From Nocardia gamkensis NBRC 108242 (lineage in GTDB: Bacteria > Actinomycetota > Actinomycetes > Mycobacteriales > Mycobacteriaceae), in assembly GCF_001612985.1 (NCBI RefSeq), contig NZ_BDBM01000002.1:62001-126000 (forward strand): a stretch of 64,000 bases of DNA. Reading direction: 5' to 3'. The position numbers were made by a program, and so were the translations under genes. This document shows, piece after piece, positions 11,938 through 21,517 of this stretch (the stretch's first letter is position 1; each line of letters starts with the position of its first letter). Under the pieces are notes generated by a model. It saw only the letters and a program-made list of their open reading frames with translations, was not told the origin of the DNA and ran no database searches.

Positions 11938-12750
11938 ATGTCAGATGCGAACAACGGAGGTGCGATGGCTACCCGGTCCGTGCCGCAGCCCCCGTTCACG
12001 CCCGAATTGCTGGCCGACCTGCACGCCGACAATGTGACATCGGCGCAGCGAGAGCAGCTGTGGCCCGCGGTCTCGCGCGACCCGGAGGCAGTGCGGTACC
12101 TGGACGCGTTGGACGAGGTCACCACCGAATTGCGTGCTCTCGGCCGGGATGAGCACATCATCCATTCGATGCCGGAGGACGTGGCGGCCCGGCTCGCTCT
12201 GTTCATCGATGAACTGGAACCACCCGAGGAGACTCCCGCGGAGAACGCCACGGTTCACCAGCTTTCCCCCGCCCGGGCGCGCGAATCCGCTTCGGCAGCA
12301 GAGGTTTCCGGAACCGTGCCGGTGGTTCTCGATGAGCATCGACGCGGCAGATCCCGTTGGCTCGCGGCGGCGGCCGCGGCGATCGTCACGGTGGCGGGCG
12401 CCGGCGCCTGGTTCTCGACGTCCTTCGACGGCGATGCCCCCGCGCCCACGGCACAACCGACCCCCGGGAACGACTGGGGTGACGATCTCAGCGCCACCAT
12501 GGCCCTCAGCGCGCTCGGCAGGAACAACGTCACCGGCTCGCTGGCGGGCCCGGAAGCGCTCGAACGTTGTGTCCGGGCGAACGGTCTCGACCGCACGGTG
12601 CTCGGGTCGACCGACATCAGATTCCAGGGCGGCAACGCGGTGCTCATCCTGCTCAACGGCCCGCAACCGCCCAAGATCACCGCACTGGTGGTCGGCACCG
12701 GCTGCGGCACCGGCGACCCACAGCGCAAGGCATTGCAGGACATCGGCTGA
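11938..12750 (+). CDS. rsmA: anti-sigma-M factor RsmA-like membrane protein
   Basis: Presumed anti-sigma factor that holds SigM at the membrane. The N-terminal cytoplasmic half (about 135 residues) begins with an ELLADLHADNVTSAQREQLW helix. It is followed by one transmembrane helix (about residues 139-160, WLAAAAAAIVTVAGAGAWFS) and an extracytoplasmic domain ending with two cysteines, in LERCVRANG and VGTGCGTG. This layout matches Rv3912. Start: the ATG at 11938 has GAGGGG nine bases upstream; a second ATG at 11965 follows GGAGG and would remove nine residues. The classic ZAS zinc motif is absent, as in RsmA. Assignment rests on topology and on position right after sigM. Confidence 0.8.
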   Translation: MSDANNGGAMATRSVPQPPFTPELLADLHADNVTSAQREQLWPAVSRDPEAVRYLDALDEVTTELRALGRDEHIIHSMPEDVAARLALFIDELEPPEETPAENATVHQLSPARARESASAAEVSGTVPVVLDEHRRGRSRWLAAAAAAIVTVAGAGAWFSTSFDGDAPAPTAQPTPGNDWGDDLSATMALSALGRNNVTGSLAGPEALERCVRANGLDRTVLGSTDIRFQGGNAVLILLNGPQPPKITALVVGTGCGTGDPQRKALQDIG

Positions 12751-12859
12751 CCTTGCGATCTGCGCCACGCACACGGGTGTGACCCGGACAAGCCGGGAAC
12801 AACAGCCATTACCCTGTTGTTGACCGACACGTCCGATCGAATCTTCCCGGAAGGGCCCC

Positions 12860-13876
12860 ATGAGCGAGCGTAGCGAGCAAAGAAACGACACCGGCACGCC
12901 AGTTCGCGACCTGATCATCATCGGCTCCGGACCCGCCGGTTACACGGCCGCCGTCTACGCGGGCCGTGCCGAGCTCCAACCGCTGCAGTTCGAGGGGACC
13001 CAGTTCGGCGGCGCGCTGATGACCACCACCGAAGTCGAGAACTTCCCCGGCTTCCGCGGCGGCATCATGGGCCCTGATCTCATGGAGGAGATGCGCGAGC
13101 AGGCCAAGCGGTTCGGCGCGGATATCCGCACCGAGGACGTGGACGCCGTCGACTTGACCGGCCCGATCAAGAAGGTCGTCGTCGGCGGGGAGACCTTCGA
13201 GTCCTACGCCGTCATCCTCGCCATGGGCTCGGCCGCACGCTACCTGAACGTTCCGGGGGAACAGCGGTTGCTCGGCCGCGGTGTCAGCGCCTGCGCCACC
13301 TGCGACGGTTTCTTCTTCAAGGGCCAGGACATCGTGGTGGTCGGCGGCGGCGATTCCGCGATGGAAGAGGCGACCTTCCTCACCAAGTTCGCCGCCAGCG
13401 TCACCATCGTGCACCGCCGCGAGGAGTTCCGCGCCTCCCGCATCATGCTGGAGCGGGCGAAGGCGAACGAGAAGATCAAGTTCGCGCTCAACGCCGAAGT
13501 GGTCGAGGTGCACGGTGAGACCAGCGTCACCCACCTGACCCTGCGCGACACCAGGACCGGCGAGACCTCCGAGCTGGCCGCAACCGGCCTGTTCGTCGCG
13601 ATCGGCCACGACCCGCGCAGCGAACTCGTCAAGGGCCAGGTCGCCTTGGACGACGAGGGCTATGTACTGGTGCAGCACCCGACCACCGCCACCGAGATCC
13701 CCGGCGTCTTCGCCGCCGGCGATCTGGTCGACCACACCTACCGCCAGGCGATCACCGCCGCGGGCACGGGCTGTCGGGCGGCCATCGACGCCGAGCGCTG
13801 GTTGGCCGACCAGGGCGACATCACCTCGAACACCCTCGCCCACGCGGGTGAGTCGGTAACCGTCCCCGCCAACTGA
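12860..13876 (+). CDS. trxB: thioredoxin reductase (NADPH)
   Basis: A flavoprotein that reduces thioredoxin with NADPH. The FAD-binding [15 protein letters not shown] is near residues 21-35, the redox-active CATC lies in ACATCDGFF, the NADPH-binding loop is [10 protein letters not shown], and the second FAD motif is [16 protein letters not shown]. At 338 residues the length is normal. The first dozen residues (MSERSEQRN) are encoded by the GAGCGNAGCGAG-type sequence that is also seen in non-coding repeats at about 3.0 kb; an internal GTG start ([10 protein letters not shown]) is possible. It is followed by trxA 55 bases downstream. Confidence 0.97.
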   Translation: MSERSEQRNDTGTPVRDLIIIGSGPAGYTAAVYAGRAELQPLQFEGTQFGGALMTTTEVENFPGFRGGIMGPDLMEEMREQAKRFGADIRTEDVDAVDLTGPIKKVVVGGETFESYAVILAMGSAARYLNVPGEQRLLGRGVSACATCDGFFFKGQDIVVVGGGDSAMEEATFLTKFAASVTIVHRREEFRASRIMLERAKANEKIKFALNAEVVEVHGETSVTHLTLRDTRTGETSELAATGLFVAIGHDPRSELVKGQVALDDEGYVLVQHPTTATEIPGVFAAGDLVDHTYRQAITAAGTGCRAAIDAERWLADQGDITSNTLAHAGESVTVPAN

Positions 13877-13931
13877 GCTCGCGCGAACGAGCAACACCCT
13901 CTCATCTCGCTGTATCGCAAGGAGAACACCC

Positions 13932-14264
13932 ATGCCCGAGTCCGCCAACACCGTCACCGTCACCGACGCGTCCTTCGCTGACGACGTGCTGTTGAGTGAG
14001 AAGCCCGTCCTCGTCGATTTCTGGGCGGACTGGTGTGGACCGTGCAAGATGGTCGCGCCCGTCTTGGAGGAGATCGCGGCCGCGTACACGGACAAGCTGA
14101 CCGTCGCGAAGGTGGACGTGGACGCCAACCCGAGCACCGCCCGCGATTATCAGATCCTCTCGCTGCCCACTATGATGCTGTTCCGCGGCGGTAAGCCGGT
14201 CAAGCAGATCGTCGGGGCGAAGGGCAAAGCGGCTCTTCTGCGCGAACTCGAAGACGTCATCTGA
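13932..14264 (+). CDS. trxA: thioredoxin
   Basis: A small dithiol electron carrier reduced by the adjacent TrxB. The active site is FWADWCGPCKMVAP, with cysteines 35 and 38, and the conserved cis-proline is in LSLPTMMLF. At 110 residues it is a typical length. AAGGAG lies nine bases upstream of the ATG. It corresponds to Rv3914 (trxC) in M. tuberculosis. A hairpin at 14307-14340 probably ends the trxBA transcript. Confidence 0.97.
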   Translation: MPESANTVTVTDASFADDVLLSEKPVLVDFWADWCGPCKMVAPVLEEIAAAYTDKLTVAKVDVDANPSTARDYQILSLPTMMLFRGGKPVKQIVGAKGKAALLRELEDVI

Positions 14265-14306
14265 CGGCGCGATCCGACGACGCGCCGTACGATGCCTGGA
14301 CCCGGG

Positions 14307-14340
14307 GATTGTCGAAACCCGGTCCGGGTCTGAGACAATC
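14307..14340 (+). terminator. hairpin downstream of trxA
   Basis: Arms GATTGTC (14307-14313) and GACAATC (14334-14340) enclose a second stem ACCCGG/CCGGGT (14317-14322 and 14324-14329). There is no U-tract, so it is a weak intrinsic terminator or a processing hairpin. Confidence 0.5.
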
Positions 14341-14424
14341 GACCGACGTTCCGGTCGTGCGAAGGTGTATCCCATCGCATGAGTGGGTACCCGCGGGTTT
14401 GACGGAAGGAAAGGGCTCTCACGC

Positions 14425-15618
14425 ATGCACCGACTTCGTCACGGCGATTCCGGTCCAGCCGTAGCAGAGGTTCGGAGCACCCTGGCAAGCCTCGGGTTCC
14501 TACACGCGCATATCGCTACCGATCACGCGGACACACGCGAGTATTGGAAGGACACCGAGGTCTCCTTCGACCACCACCTCGACTCCGCGGTTCGCGCATT
14601 CCAGCAGCATCGCGGCTTGCTCGTGGACGGCGTGGTCGGCCCGGCCACCTACCGGGCACTGAAGGAAGCGTCCTACCGGCTCGGCGCGCGCACACTGATC
14701 TACCAGTTGTCCGCGCCGCTGTACGGCGACGACGTGGCCACGCTTCAGCGCAGGCTGCAGGACCTCGGTTTCTACGTGCACCGCGTCGACGGCTACTTCG
14801 GTCCGCACACCCATGACGCGTTGACCGCTTTCCAGCGGGAGATCGGTCTGTCCGCAGACGGCATCTGCGGTCCCGACACCCTGCGCTCGCTGGACCTGCT
14901 CGGCGCCAGGGTGACCGGAGGCAATCCGCACCGGATCGCCGAGGAAGAGGTGGTGCACCGGGCGGGGCCCCAGCTGACGGGCAAGCGGATCGTCATCGAT
15001 CCGGGTCTCGGCGGTCCCGACAAGGGTTGCGCCGTGCCCTCCGAATACGGCGAGGTCTACGAGTCGGAAATCCTGTGGGACCTGGCCAGCCGTCTGGAAG
15101 GGCGGATGGCGGCCACGGGAATGGAGACCTTCCTGTCGCGTCCGTGGGGTGCCAACCCCACCGACGCCGAACGCGCGGACACGTCCAACGCCTTCGACGC
15201 CGACTTGATGATCTCGCTGCGCTGTGCAACCAACCCGAGCCCGCTGGCCAACGGTGTGGCAGGGTTCTACTTCGGCAACTCGCACGGCTCGGTGTCCATG
15301 ATCGGGCAGGTGCTGGCCGGGTTCATCCAGCGGGAGGTCGTCGCCCGAACCTCTCTGCAGGACTGCCGAACCCATGCGCGAACCTGGGATCTTCTGCGTC
15401 TCACCAAGATGCCCACCGTGCAGGTCGACATCGGTTATCTGACCAACGAATACGATGCCTCGGTGCTCGCCAACCCGCGCATGCGCGACGTGATCGCCGA
15501 AGCCATCTTGATCTCGGTGAAGCGGCTGTACCTGCTCGGACAGGACGACCAGCCGACCGGTACCTACACTTTCGCGGAGCTGCTGGCCGAAGAACTGGCC
15601 GCTGCGGACCGTATGTAG
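14425..15618 (+). CDS. cwlM: CwlM-type amidase-fold regulator of peptidoglycan synthesis
   Basis: A 397-residue homologue of mycobacterial CwlM (Rv3915). Two peptidoglycan-binding repeats (around residues 5-80 and 95-150, VRAFQQHRGLLVDGVVGPATYRALKEASYR type) precede an amidase_3 fold. The catalytic zinc site looks dead: the usual DPGHGG histidine is leucine (IDPGLGG), and the later SxHAN-like segment reads SLRCATN without histidine. This fits the known role of CwlM as a cytoplasmic, PknB-phosphorylated activator of MurA and partner of MurJ, rather than a hydrolase. The ATG at 14425 has a GGAAGGAAAG purine tract before it. The C-terminal TGTYTFAELLAEEL region resembles the phosphorylated tail of CwlM. 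Confidence 0.9.
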   Translation: MHRLRHGDSGPAVAEVRSTLASLGFLHAHIATDHADTREYWKDTEVSFDHHLDSAVRAFQQHRGLLVDGVVGPATYRALKEASYRLGARTLIYQLSAPLYGDDVATLQRRLQDLGFYVHRVDGYFGPHTHDALTAFQREIGLSADGICGPDTLRSLDLLGARVTGGNPHRIAEEEVVHRAGPQLTGKRIVIDPGLGGPDKGCAVPSEYGEVYESEILWDLASRLEGRMAATGMETFLSRPWGANPTDAERADTSNAFDADLMISLRCATNPSPLANGVAGFYFGNSHGSVSMIGQVLAGFIQREVVARTSLQDCRTHARTWDLLRLTKMPTVQVDIGYLTNEYDASVLANPRMRDVIAEAILISVKRLYLLGQDDQPTGTYTFAELLAEELAAADRM

Positions 15619-15637
15619 CCTCGGCTTTCTCGCAACG

Positions 15638-15674
15638 AATCGCCCCCTGCCTTCCGACTCGGCAGGGGGCGATT
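15638..15674. terminator. bidirectional terminator between cwlM and the GNAT gene
   Basis: A perfect 14-bp stem, AATCGCCCCCTGCC (15638-15651) and GGCAGGGGGCGATT (15661-15674), with a 9-base loop. It lies between convergent genes and can serve both strands. Confidence 0.85.
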
Positions 15675-15685
15675 CGGCGTTTGCG

Positions 15686-16456
15686 TCAGCGCGCCCCGAT
15701 GCGGGTCGGCGCGGTCATCGATGCCGCCGCGAGCAGCTGATCCAGCGCCCGTTCGACGTCTTCCTTCCAGCCGTGGTCGGAGTCGAGTTCCAACCGCAAG
15801 CGGGGGAATCGGTGATGCTGGGCCACGACCTCGAAGCCGACATCCTCCAGGAAGTCGGCGTCGATCATGCAGCTCTCGGGCGAGCACTCGGTCGTCGCGC
15901 CCGCCGCACCCGCCCCCTTGATCGGTGCGACGATCCGCTCGAGCAATGTCATCGAGCCGGATCGCTCCGCGAGTGCCTGCGTCGCAGGGTCGGTACGGAT
16001 GCCGAACGCTTCCAGAGCGCGCACGCCACGGCGCACCAGATCGGCTACCACGGCCTGGACCAGGCGATGGGCTACATCGACGCCCTGATACGGAAATTCG
16101 GCCCGCAGCGTGGTCAGCAGGACCGCGTCCGGGCTCACGGGGGAGGTGGGGAAGAGCGCGGCCCGAGGTACCACCCTCGGCGGTGCGTAGAAGGCACAGC
16201 CGGCGACGCTGCCGTCGACGTTCGCCACCTGTCCGCACGAACCCCACTCCAACATGACCGTGGAGAGCCAGGCTTCCTTCTCGAACACCGGATCGCTGAA
16301 ATTGCGCGAGTCCTCCGCCACCGCGGGGTCCATCTCCCAGAAGACACAGCGCCGCGCATGCGCGGGAAGCTTTTCCAGTCCGCCGAGGGTTAGTGCTGTG
16401 ACGCTGGTCGACACCGCTCTGCTCAGCCTCCAGCTGTCCGATTCATCCACGCTCAC
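15686..16456 (-). CDS. GNAT-family N-acetyltransferase-like protein (Rv3916c position)
   Basis: A 256-residue protein in the place of Rv3916c. A GNAT-like core is suggested by the segment VSPDAVLLTTLRAEFPYQGVD followed by a long helix and LVRRGVRALEAFGI. The canonical acetyl-CoA R/Q-x-x-G-x-G/A loop is not clear, so catalytic activity is uncertain. The C-terminal region is acidic and helical. It faces cwlM across a bidirectional terminator and lies upstream of parB on the opposite side. The acceptor substrate is unknown. Confidence 0.7.
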   Translation of the reverse strand: MSVDESDSWRLSRAVSTSVTALTLGGLEKLPAHARRCVFWEMDPAVAEDSRNFSDPVFEKEAWLSTVMLEWGSCGQVANVDGSVAGCAFYAPPRVVPRAALFPTSPVSPDAVLLTTLRAEFPYQGVDVAHRLVQAVVADLVRRGVRALEAFGIRTDPATQALAERSGSMTLLERIVAPIKGAGAAGATTECSPESCMIDADFLEDVGFEVVAQHHRFPRLRLELDSDHGWKEDVERALDQLLAAASMTAPTRIGAR

Positions 16457-16665
16457 GTCGCATCAAAGTCTGCTCGCCAGCAAGAATAAGCGATCAAGGG
16501 GAACCCGCCTCATTCCATGTCGCTGTGCTGTTGGTCAAAAGAACTTGTGTTGCTTCGCCGGGAGCGACCCGCGCTCCACGACCGCGCGAAACCCCGCCGT
16601 CACAGTGACGTTTCGGCCGGGAACTCGCACCTATCGAAACCACAAGTTTAATTTCGTCACTTCTG

Positions 16666-17679
16666 TCACACCTGGGGCGCGCTCTGCTCCATCAGGGCGA
16701 CGATCCTTTCGAGGTCTTCGACCGACCCGAATTCGACGACGATCTTGCCTTTGCGCTTGCCCATACTCACGAGGACCCGGGTGTCGAAGGAGCCGGACAG
16801 CCGATCAGCCACGGCTTGTAGGCCCGGCATCTCGATCGGCTTGCGACGGACGACGGGAGAGGGCGCGGCCGCGTCCTGCTCTCGGTTCGCCAGCATGACG
16901 GCTTCCTCGGTGGCCCGGACCGAGAGTCCCTCGGCGACGATTCGGGCGGCGAGCACCTCTTGAGCGTCCGCACCCGCTTCGAGACCGAGCAGTGCTCGCG
17001 CGTGCCCGGCGGACAGTACGCCCGCCGCGACCCGGCGCTGCACCGGGATCGGCAACTTCAGTAGACGGATCATATTCGTCACAACCGGTCGAGAGCGGCC
17101 GATTCGCGAGGCCAATTCCTCGTGGGTGACGTCGAATTCCTCCAGCAGCTGCTGGTAGGCCGCCGCCTCTTCGAGCGGGTTCAGCTGCACCCGGTGGATG
17201 TTCTCCAGCAGGGCGTCGCGCAACATCGACTCGTCCGCGGTCTCCCGGACGATCGCGGGAATGGCGGCCAGGCCCGCTTCCTGGCACGCTCGCCAGCGCC
17301 GCTCGCCCATGACCAGCTGATAGCGGTCCACGCCCGGCTCGGTCCGGCGCACCACGATCGGCTGCATCAGACCGAATTCGCGGATCGAATGCACCAGCTC
17401 GGCTAGGGCGTCTTCTTCGAAGACCGTGCGCGGCTGCTTCGGATTCGGCTCGATCTGGTCCGGCGGGATCTCCCGGTAGCTGGCTCCGCCGGCCTCGAGT
17501 TCGGCGTTGTCGTCCGGATCCGGTACCCGATGCAGATAGGTGGAAGGGGGCTGCGGCCCGACCGGATCCAGACCGATGACACTCGCAGCAGCGCTGCTGA
17601 GGCCTGGAGCGGCCGTCGGTGTCGTCGGAATCAGCGCGGCGAGACCGCGCCCGAGCCCACCCTTCTTCGCCTGACTCAT
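16666..17679 (-). CDS. parB: chromosome-partitioning protein ParB
   Basis: Binds parS centromere sites, spreads as a CTP-dependent clamp and works with ParA to segregate origins. Visible parts: the N-terminal ParA-interaction peptide ([14 protein letters not shown]), the CTPase domain with [12 protein letters not shown], a helix-turn-helix DNA-binding domain ([20 protein letters not shown]), and the C-terminal dimerisation domain ([20 protein letters not shown]). The ATG at 17679 gives 337 residues; the longer open frame upstream overlaps parA and is rejected. A purine-rich GAGGAAGGGG precedes the start. It lies 70 bases downstream of parA in one operon. Candidate parS sites occur at 18.7-22.8 kb and 32.8 kb. 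Confidence 0.97.
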   Translation of the reverse strand: MSQAKKGGLGRGLAALIPTTPTAAPGLSSAAASVIGLDPVGPQPPSTYLHRVPDPDDNAELEAGGASYREIPPDQIEPNPKQPRTVFEEDALAELVHSIREFGLMQPIVVRRTEPGVDRYQLVMGERRWRACQEAGLAAIPAIVRETADESMLRDALLENIHRVQLNPLEEAAAYQQLLEEFDVTHEELASRIGRSRPVVTNMIRLLKLPIPVQRRVAAGVLSAGHARALLGLEAGADAQEVLAARIVAEGLSVRATEEAVMLANREQDAAAPSPVVRRKPIEMPGLQAVADRLSGSFDTRVLVSMGKRKGKIVVEFGSVEDLERIVALMEQSAPQV

Positions 17680-17749
17680 CGGTCTACCGACCCCTTCCTC
17701 GTTCCGCCACCAAACCGGACTGTGCCGGGTGCCGACCCGGCCCGCCGAG

Positions 17750-18757
17750 TCACTCCGCCGACTTCGTCGCGGCGACGCGCGGGACCGCGCGGGCCGCCAT
17801 CTCGCGTCCGGCATCCAGGTAGCTCATCGCGCCCCGGGAGCCTGGATCATAATCGAGCACGGTCATGCCGTAACCCGGCGCCTCCGACACCTTCACACTG
17901 CGTGGGATCACCGACCGCAGCACGACATCGCCGAAGTGCCCGCGGACCTCCTCGGCGACCTGGTCGGCCAACTTGGTGCGGCCGTCGTACATCGTGAGGA
18001 TCACGGTCGAGACGTGGAGTTCCGGATTCAGGTGCGCCTGTACCAGTCCGATATTGCGGAGCAACTGACCGACGCCCTCCAGCGCGTAGTACTCGCACTG
18101 GATCGGGATCAGCACCTCCTTCGCCGCGACGAGCGCGTTCACCGTCAGCAGACCCAAGGAAGGCGGGCAGTCGATCATCACGTAATCGATGTCGTATCCG
18201 GCGATGTTCGCCTCTTGGATCGCGGCTTTCAGCCGACCCTCCCTGGCCACCATCGACACGAGTTCGATCTCGGCGCCCGCCAGATCGATGGTCGCGGGGA
18301 TGCACAGGAGACGCTCGCTGTGCGGGCTCGTCTGGATCGCGTCCCGCACCGAGACCTCGCCGATGAGCAACTCGTAGCTAGAGGGGACGCCCGAATGGTG
18401 CTCGATACCCAGGGCGGTGCTGGCGTTGCCCTGTGGGTCGAGATCGATCACGAGAACCGTCATCCCCTGATGCGCCAGGGCAGCCGCCAGATTCACGGTG
18501 GTGGTCGTCTTCCCGACCCCGCCCTTCTGATTGGCGATCGTGATGATGCGTTGCTCGTGCGGTTTCGGCACAGTCACCTTTCCTGGATGGAGGACCTGAC
18601 TTGCACGTTGCGCTTCGGCAGCGATCGGGGTCTCACTGGGGGAGATGTGCCCGAACGGCGTATTTCCGAATGCCTCCGCGTCGAAATTGCTGGAGTCCAG
18701 CATCCCCGGCACGCGCGACGTTGTTTCCCGTGAAACATTCGCCGGACCGCTCGACAT
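17750..18757 (-). CDS. parA: chromosome-partitioning ATPase ParA
   Basis: A deviant Walker-type ATPase driving origin segregation. The deviant Walker [15 protein letters not shown] sits near residues 78-91, the A' box is [14 protein letters not shown], and Walker B is [11 protein letters not shown]. At 335 residues it carries an N-terminal extension of about 70 residues, common in actinomycetes. The ATG at 18757 has AGGAG six bases upstream. The codons for residues NVSRETTS contain a parS-like site (18722-18737), so the gene start doubles as a centromere site. parB follows downstream. Confidence 0.97.
   Translation of the reverse strand: MSSGPANVSRETTSRVPGMLDSSNFDAEAFGNTPFGHISPSETPIAAEAQRASQVLHPGKVTVPKPHEQRIITIANQKGGVGKTTTTVNLAAALAHQGMTVLVIDLDPQGNASTALGIEHHSGVPSSYELLIGEVSVRDAIQTSPHSERLLCIPATIDLAGAEIELVSMVAREGRLKAAIQEANIAGYDIDYVMIDCPPSLGLLTVNALVAAKEVLIPIQCEYYALEGVGQLLRNIGLVQAHLNPELHVSTVILTMYDGRTKLADQVAEEVRGHFGDVVLRSVIPRSVKVSEAPGYGMTVLDYDPGSRGAMSYLDAGREMAARAVPRVAATKSAE
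18722..18737. promoter_or_regulatory. candidate parS site 1
   Basis: TGTTTCCCGTGAAACA: one mismatch to the actinobacterial/B. subtilis parS consensus TGTTTCACGTGAAACA. It lies inside the 5' end of parA. Confidence 0.8.
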
Positions 18758-19046
18758 AGACAGCTCCTAACCCGAGAAACTTCAGAACACGTACGCGCGA
18801 TAGGACGGATCGGCGCCGTGCCAGCAACAGCCTTTGTCGGATCGAACACGATGCACAACCGGGTCCGCGGCGCCCGATCGACCGAGCGGAGCTCCTCGCC
18901 GCTGTGACAACCAGATCCCTCCGTGGCACCTACGCTCACGCCCGACGGACACTAGCTTGCCAGCACTGAGCGGTTTAAGAAAGCTGAATCGCGGCGAGGC
19001 GCAAAGCGACACGCAAATCCGCACGAATTCACTCCGCAACGCGCGC

Positions 19047-19062
19047 TGTTTCACATGAAACA
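19047..19062. promoter_or_regulatory. candidate parS site 2
   Basis: TGTTTCACATGAAACA, one mismatch to consensus parS, in non-coding DNA upstream of parA. Confidence 0.85.
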
Positions 19063-19580
19063 TTGGCCGCGAACCAGGGACGGGAGGTTCGACCTGATGT
19101 GGCGGACTGAGCATCGAAGACCGACAGCTGGGTCGCAGCGACAGTTTGGGGCCTGCTTTCGGCCACCTCGACGAGCGTTCTCCGTCCAGCGGATGCATGC
19201 TCGTTCCTTCGGATGGGCGCACCTGGTCACGCAGCTGGCGGACGACGAAGTGATGGACGTTGCAGCGGCCGATGGCGATCACGGACAGGGGATTCCACTA
19301 TGTCTGGGAGTGGACCGGCGTCGGGTGCCTGAAGCGTGCTTGCGTCATGCCAGGGCTGCTGAGCAGGACGGTCGAGTGTTCCACTGAGCGCCGCACTGAG
19401 CCATCGGCATTCCGCTGTGGGATGCGGAAGCGATCGAGTGTGACAGAAGCGGAGAAGATCTCCGCCGGGAACGCTGGAGCATACGCAGCCGCATCGCCAA
19501 TGGGAGATCGGCCGTTGGCGACCCGAGCTGAAGGGAAGTATCAGCCACTCGCTTCCGCCGTCTGTTCATCACCGCACCGA

Positions 19581-19596
19581 TGTTTCACGTGAATCA
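19581..19596. promoter_or_regulatory. candidate parS site 3
   Basis: TGTTTCACGTGAATCA, one mismatch to consensus parS, in non-coding DNA. Confidence 0.85.
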
Positions 19597-20080
19597 TCGT
19601 GTACCGCAATATCCAAGCACTTGCGGACGGCCCACTGCTCCCGAGGTGCACTGGTCGCGCCACCCGCACACAGCCACTTCTCCAGTGTGGGCGTTTGCTC
19701 AGGGGAGGGGGAACCACCTCGGGCCCAACCAGCTGCCCATTCCGAAGACCTACTTATCGCGGGCACAGCCGCATCATGCCCGTGTTGGATACCCACCCCA
19801 CTGCCCGGCCATCGCTGCCCCTCCAAATTCACCGCCCCTCCGCCCTTTCGCGCCCTCCGCCTTTCGCGCCTTTCATTCGTGCGCGCCCTTCACTCGTGCG
19901 CGCTCTTCGCATCCTGCGAGCTCCGCTCGTGCGCGCTCTCGGTTCTCGTGCTCGCCCGCCCTTTCCGCGCGCTCCACCTTCCGCGCGCTCCACCTTCCGT
20001 GCCCTGCGCCCTTCCGTGCCCTGCGCCCTTCCGTGCGCTCCGCCCTTCCGTGCCCTGCGCTCTTCCCCGTCCGCCCGCCT

Positions 20081-20213
20081 CCACCGCTCATCCGCACGCT
20101 AACTTCTTGCGCGACCCGCGGCTCTTCGTGCCCACCGCTCATCCGCACGCTCACTTCTCGCGCGACCCGCGGCTCTTCGTGCCCACCGCTCATCCGTGCG
20201 CTCACTTCTCGCG
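20081..20213. repeat. 51-bp tandem repeat, about 2.6 copies
   Basis: Copies start at 20081, 20132 and 20183. The first two differ at only two positions; the third diverges after about 31 bases. The period is a multiple of three, but no gene is evident. Confidence 0.85.
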
Positions 20214-20229
20214 TTCTCCCGCCCTTCCC

Positions 20230-20367
20230 TTCGCCGACGAATTCCTCGCCCCGAACACGCTGGAATGGGACGAGCAGAAGCATTTCCCGGTGCACGTGCT
20301 GCGCAAGGCGGGCCCGGTCGGTCTCGGCGGCATCTACGTGCGCGAGGACGTGGTCGGTTCGGGCCTG
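20230..20367 (+). pseudogene. captured fragment of an acyl-CoA dehydrogenase gene
   Basis: Forty-six in-frame codons read FADEFLAPNTLEWDEQKHFP, then VHVLRKAGPVGLGGIYVRED and VVGSGL. This is the N-terminal region of an acyl-CoA dehydrogenase of the isobutyryl-CoA/short-chain type (FADE-PNxxEWDExxHFPxxVLRKA, then GGIYVREDxGGSGL in the family). It has neither the family's beginning nor its catalytic and FAD domains. Both ends run directly into the C/T-rich repeat tract, so it is a remnant enclosed in repeats. Codon use in the fragment looks like normal coding sequence, unlike its flanks. An intact paralogue presumably exists elsewhere in the genome. Confidence 0.8.
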
Positions 20368-21439
20368 CGCGCCCTCCGCCCTACCCCGCGCGCTCAGTTC
20401 TTCCTCGCCCTCCGCTCGTCCGCGCGCTCAGTTCTCGCGCTCTCCCGCTCGTCCGTGCCCTCCGATCTTCCGTGCCGTCGCTCGTCCGGGCGCTCGGCTC
20501 CTCCGTGTCCAACGCTCGTCCGTGCGCTCAGCTCTCACGCCCGACTCTTCATGCCCACCTCCGCGCGCTCAGTTCTCGCGCACCCCCGACTCTTCTTCAT
20601 GCCCACACCTCCGCGCGCTCAGTTCTCGCGCACTCCCGGCTCTTCATGCCCACCGCTCGTCCGCGTCCTCGGTTCTCATGCTCGTCCGCCCTTCTGCCCT
20701 TCCGCGCTCTCCGCCCTTTCGCGCACTCAGTTCGTGCGTACCCTCGGCTCTCGTGCCCACCACGTCCGCGGCTCCACCCTTCCGTGCCTTCTCCTTCGTG
20801 TGTGCCCTCCGTCGTTCTGTACACATCAACTGCGTGGCGCACCTTGCTCCCTCTTCGCCGGTGCGCCGCACCTTGCGCGCTTCAGACTTCTGCGCGGTTC
20901 ACCAATCTGCGCCCCTCGAGAATGCGCCCCGCTGTCGCTATTCGCGCACTCCTCTATCCGCGCCGCCGCACACATCCACTTCGCGCGCACTCACCTTCGC
21001 CTGTGCGCACTCACCTCGCCGCTCCGCATGTCCGTCGTTGGCGCGAACCAAGTCGGGGGCGCGATGGGAATGGCCCGGGGGGCGTAGAACACTCGAACGT
21101 TTCTGCTCCGCAACCCGGCGTGACGCGAGCGCGCTATCCAAATACTCAAGGGACTGGCTTGGCCCCGCCGCGCCGCGAGGCACACGCAGTCACGCTCGGC
21201 TAACGCCCGTCTGGAAGTCGGCGCCGAAAGCTCGTTCGCACAGCGCTCTTACGAGCGGCAAGCGTTCGCCGCACCGCGATCCCAGAGATGTAGAGACTCC
21301 GTCAACCATCGCGCGGTGGATGATCGCACCGGCACGTCCCGTGCCCGACCCTCCCGCCGAAGATGGTCCTTCCGACCCCACCCGGCCGCGAGCGCTGGCT
21401 ACAACGATGACACGTCGTGGCCCGACAAGAAGCCGACTC

Positions 21440-21455
21440 TGATTCACGTGAAACA
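21440..21455. promoter_or_regulatory. candidate parS site 4
   Basis: TGATTCACGTGAAACA, one mismatch to consensus parS. Confidence 0.85.
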
Positions 21456-21501
21456 TCGGGAGGGTCAAGCGCCCTGGTCGCAAACCGCAGTGTTCTGGCT
21501 C

Positions 21502-21517
21502 GGATTCACGTGAAACA
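21502..21517. promoter_or_regulatory. candidate parS site 5
   Basis: GGATTCACGTGAAACA, two mismatches to consensus parS, only 62 bases from site 4. The pair may act as a doublet. Confidence 0.75.

Larger units (their letters stand above)
19830..20930. repeat. C/T-rich degenerate tandem-repeat tract
   Basis: The + strand is almost pure C/T/G with very few A residues. It is built from variants of units such as CCTTCCGTGCCCTGCGC, CGCGCGCTCAGTTCTCGCGC and CCACCGCTCATCCGCACGCT. The clearest array has a 51-bp period (20081, 20132, 20183), and further related units of about 48 bp begin near 20550 and 20599. The tract is interrupted at 20230-20367 by sequence of normal coding composition. Confidence 0.8.

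Noticed and set aside
19580..21442. A 620-codon open frame (and overlapping long frames) across the parA-rsmG gap
   Set aside because: It is open only because the repeat tract is C/T-rich and lacks stop codons; translations are repetitive Ser/Arg/Pro/Ala with no domains, and it begins inside a parS-like site.
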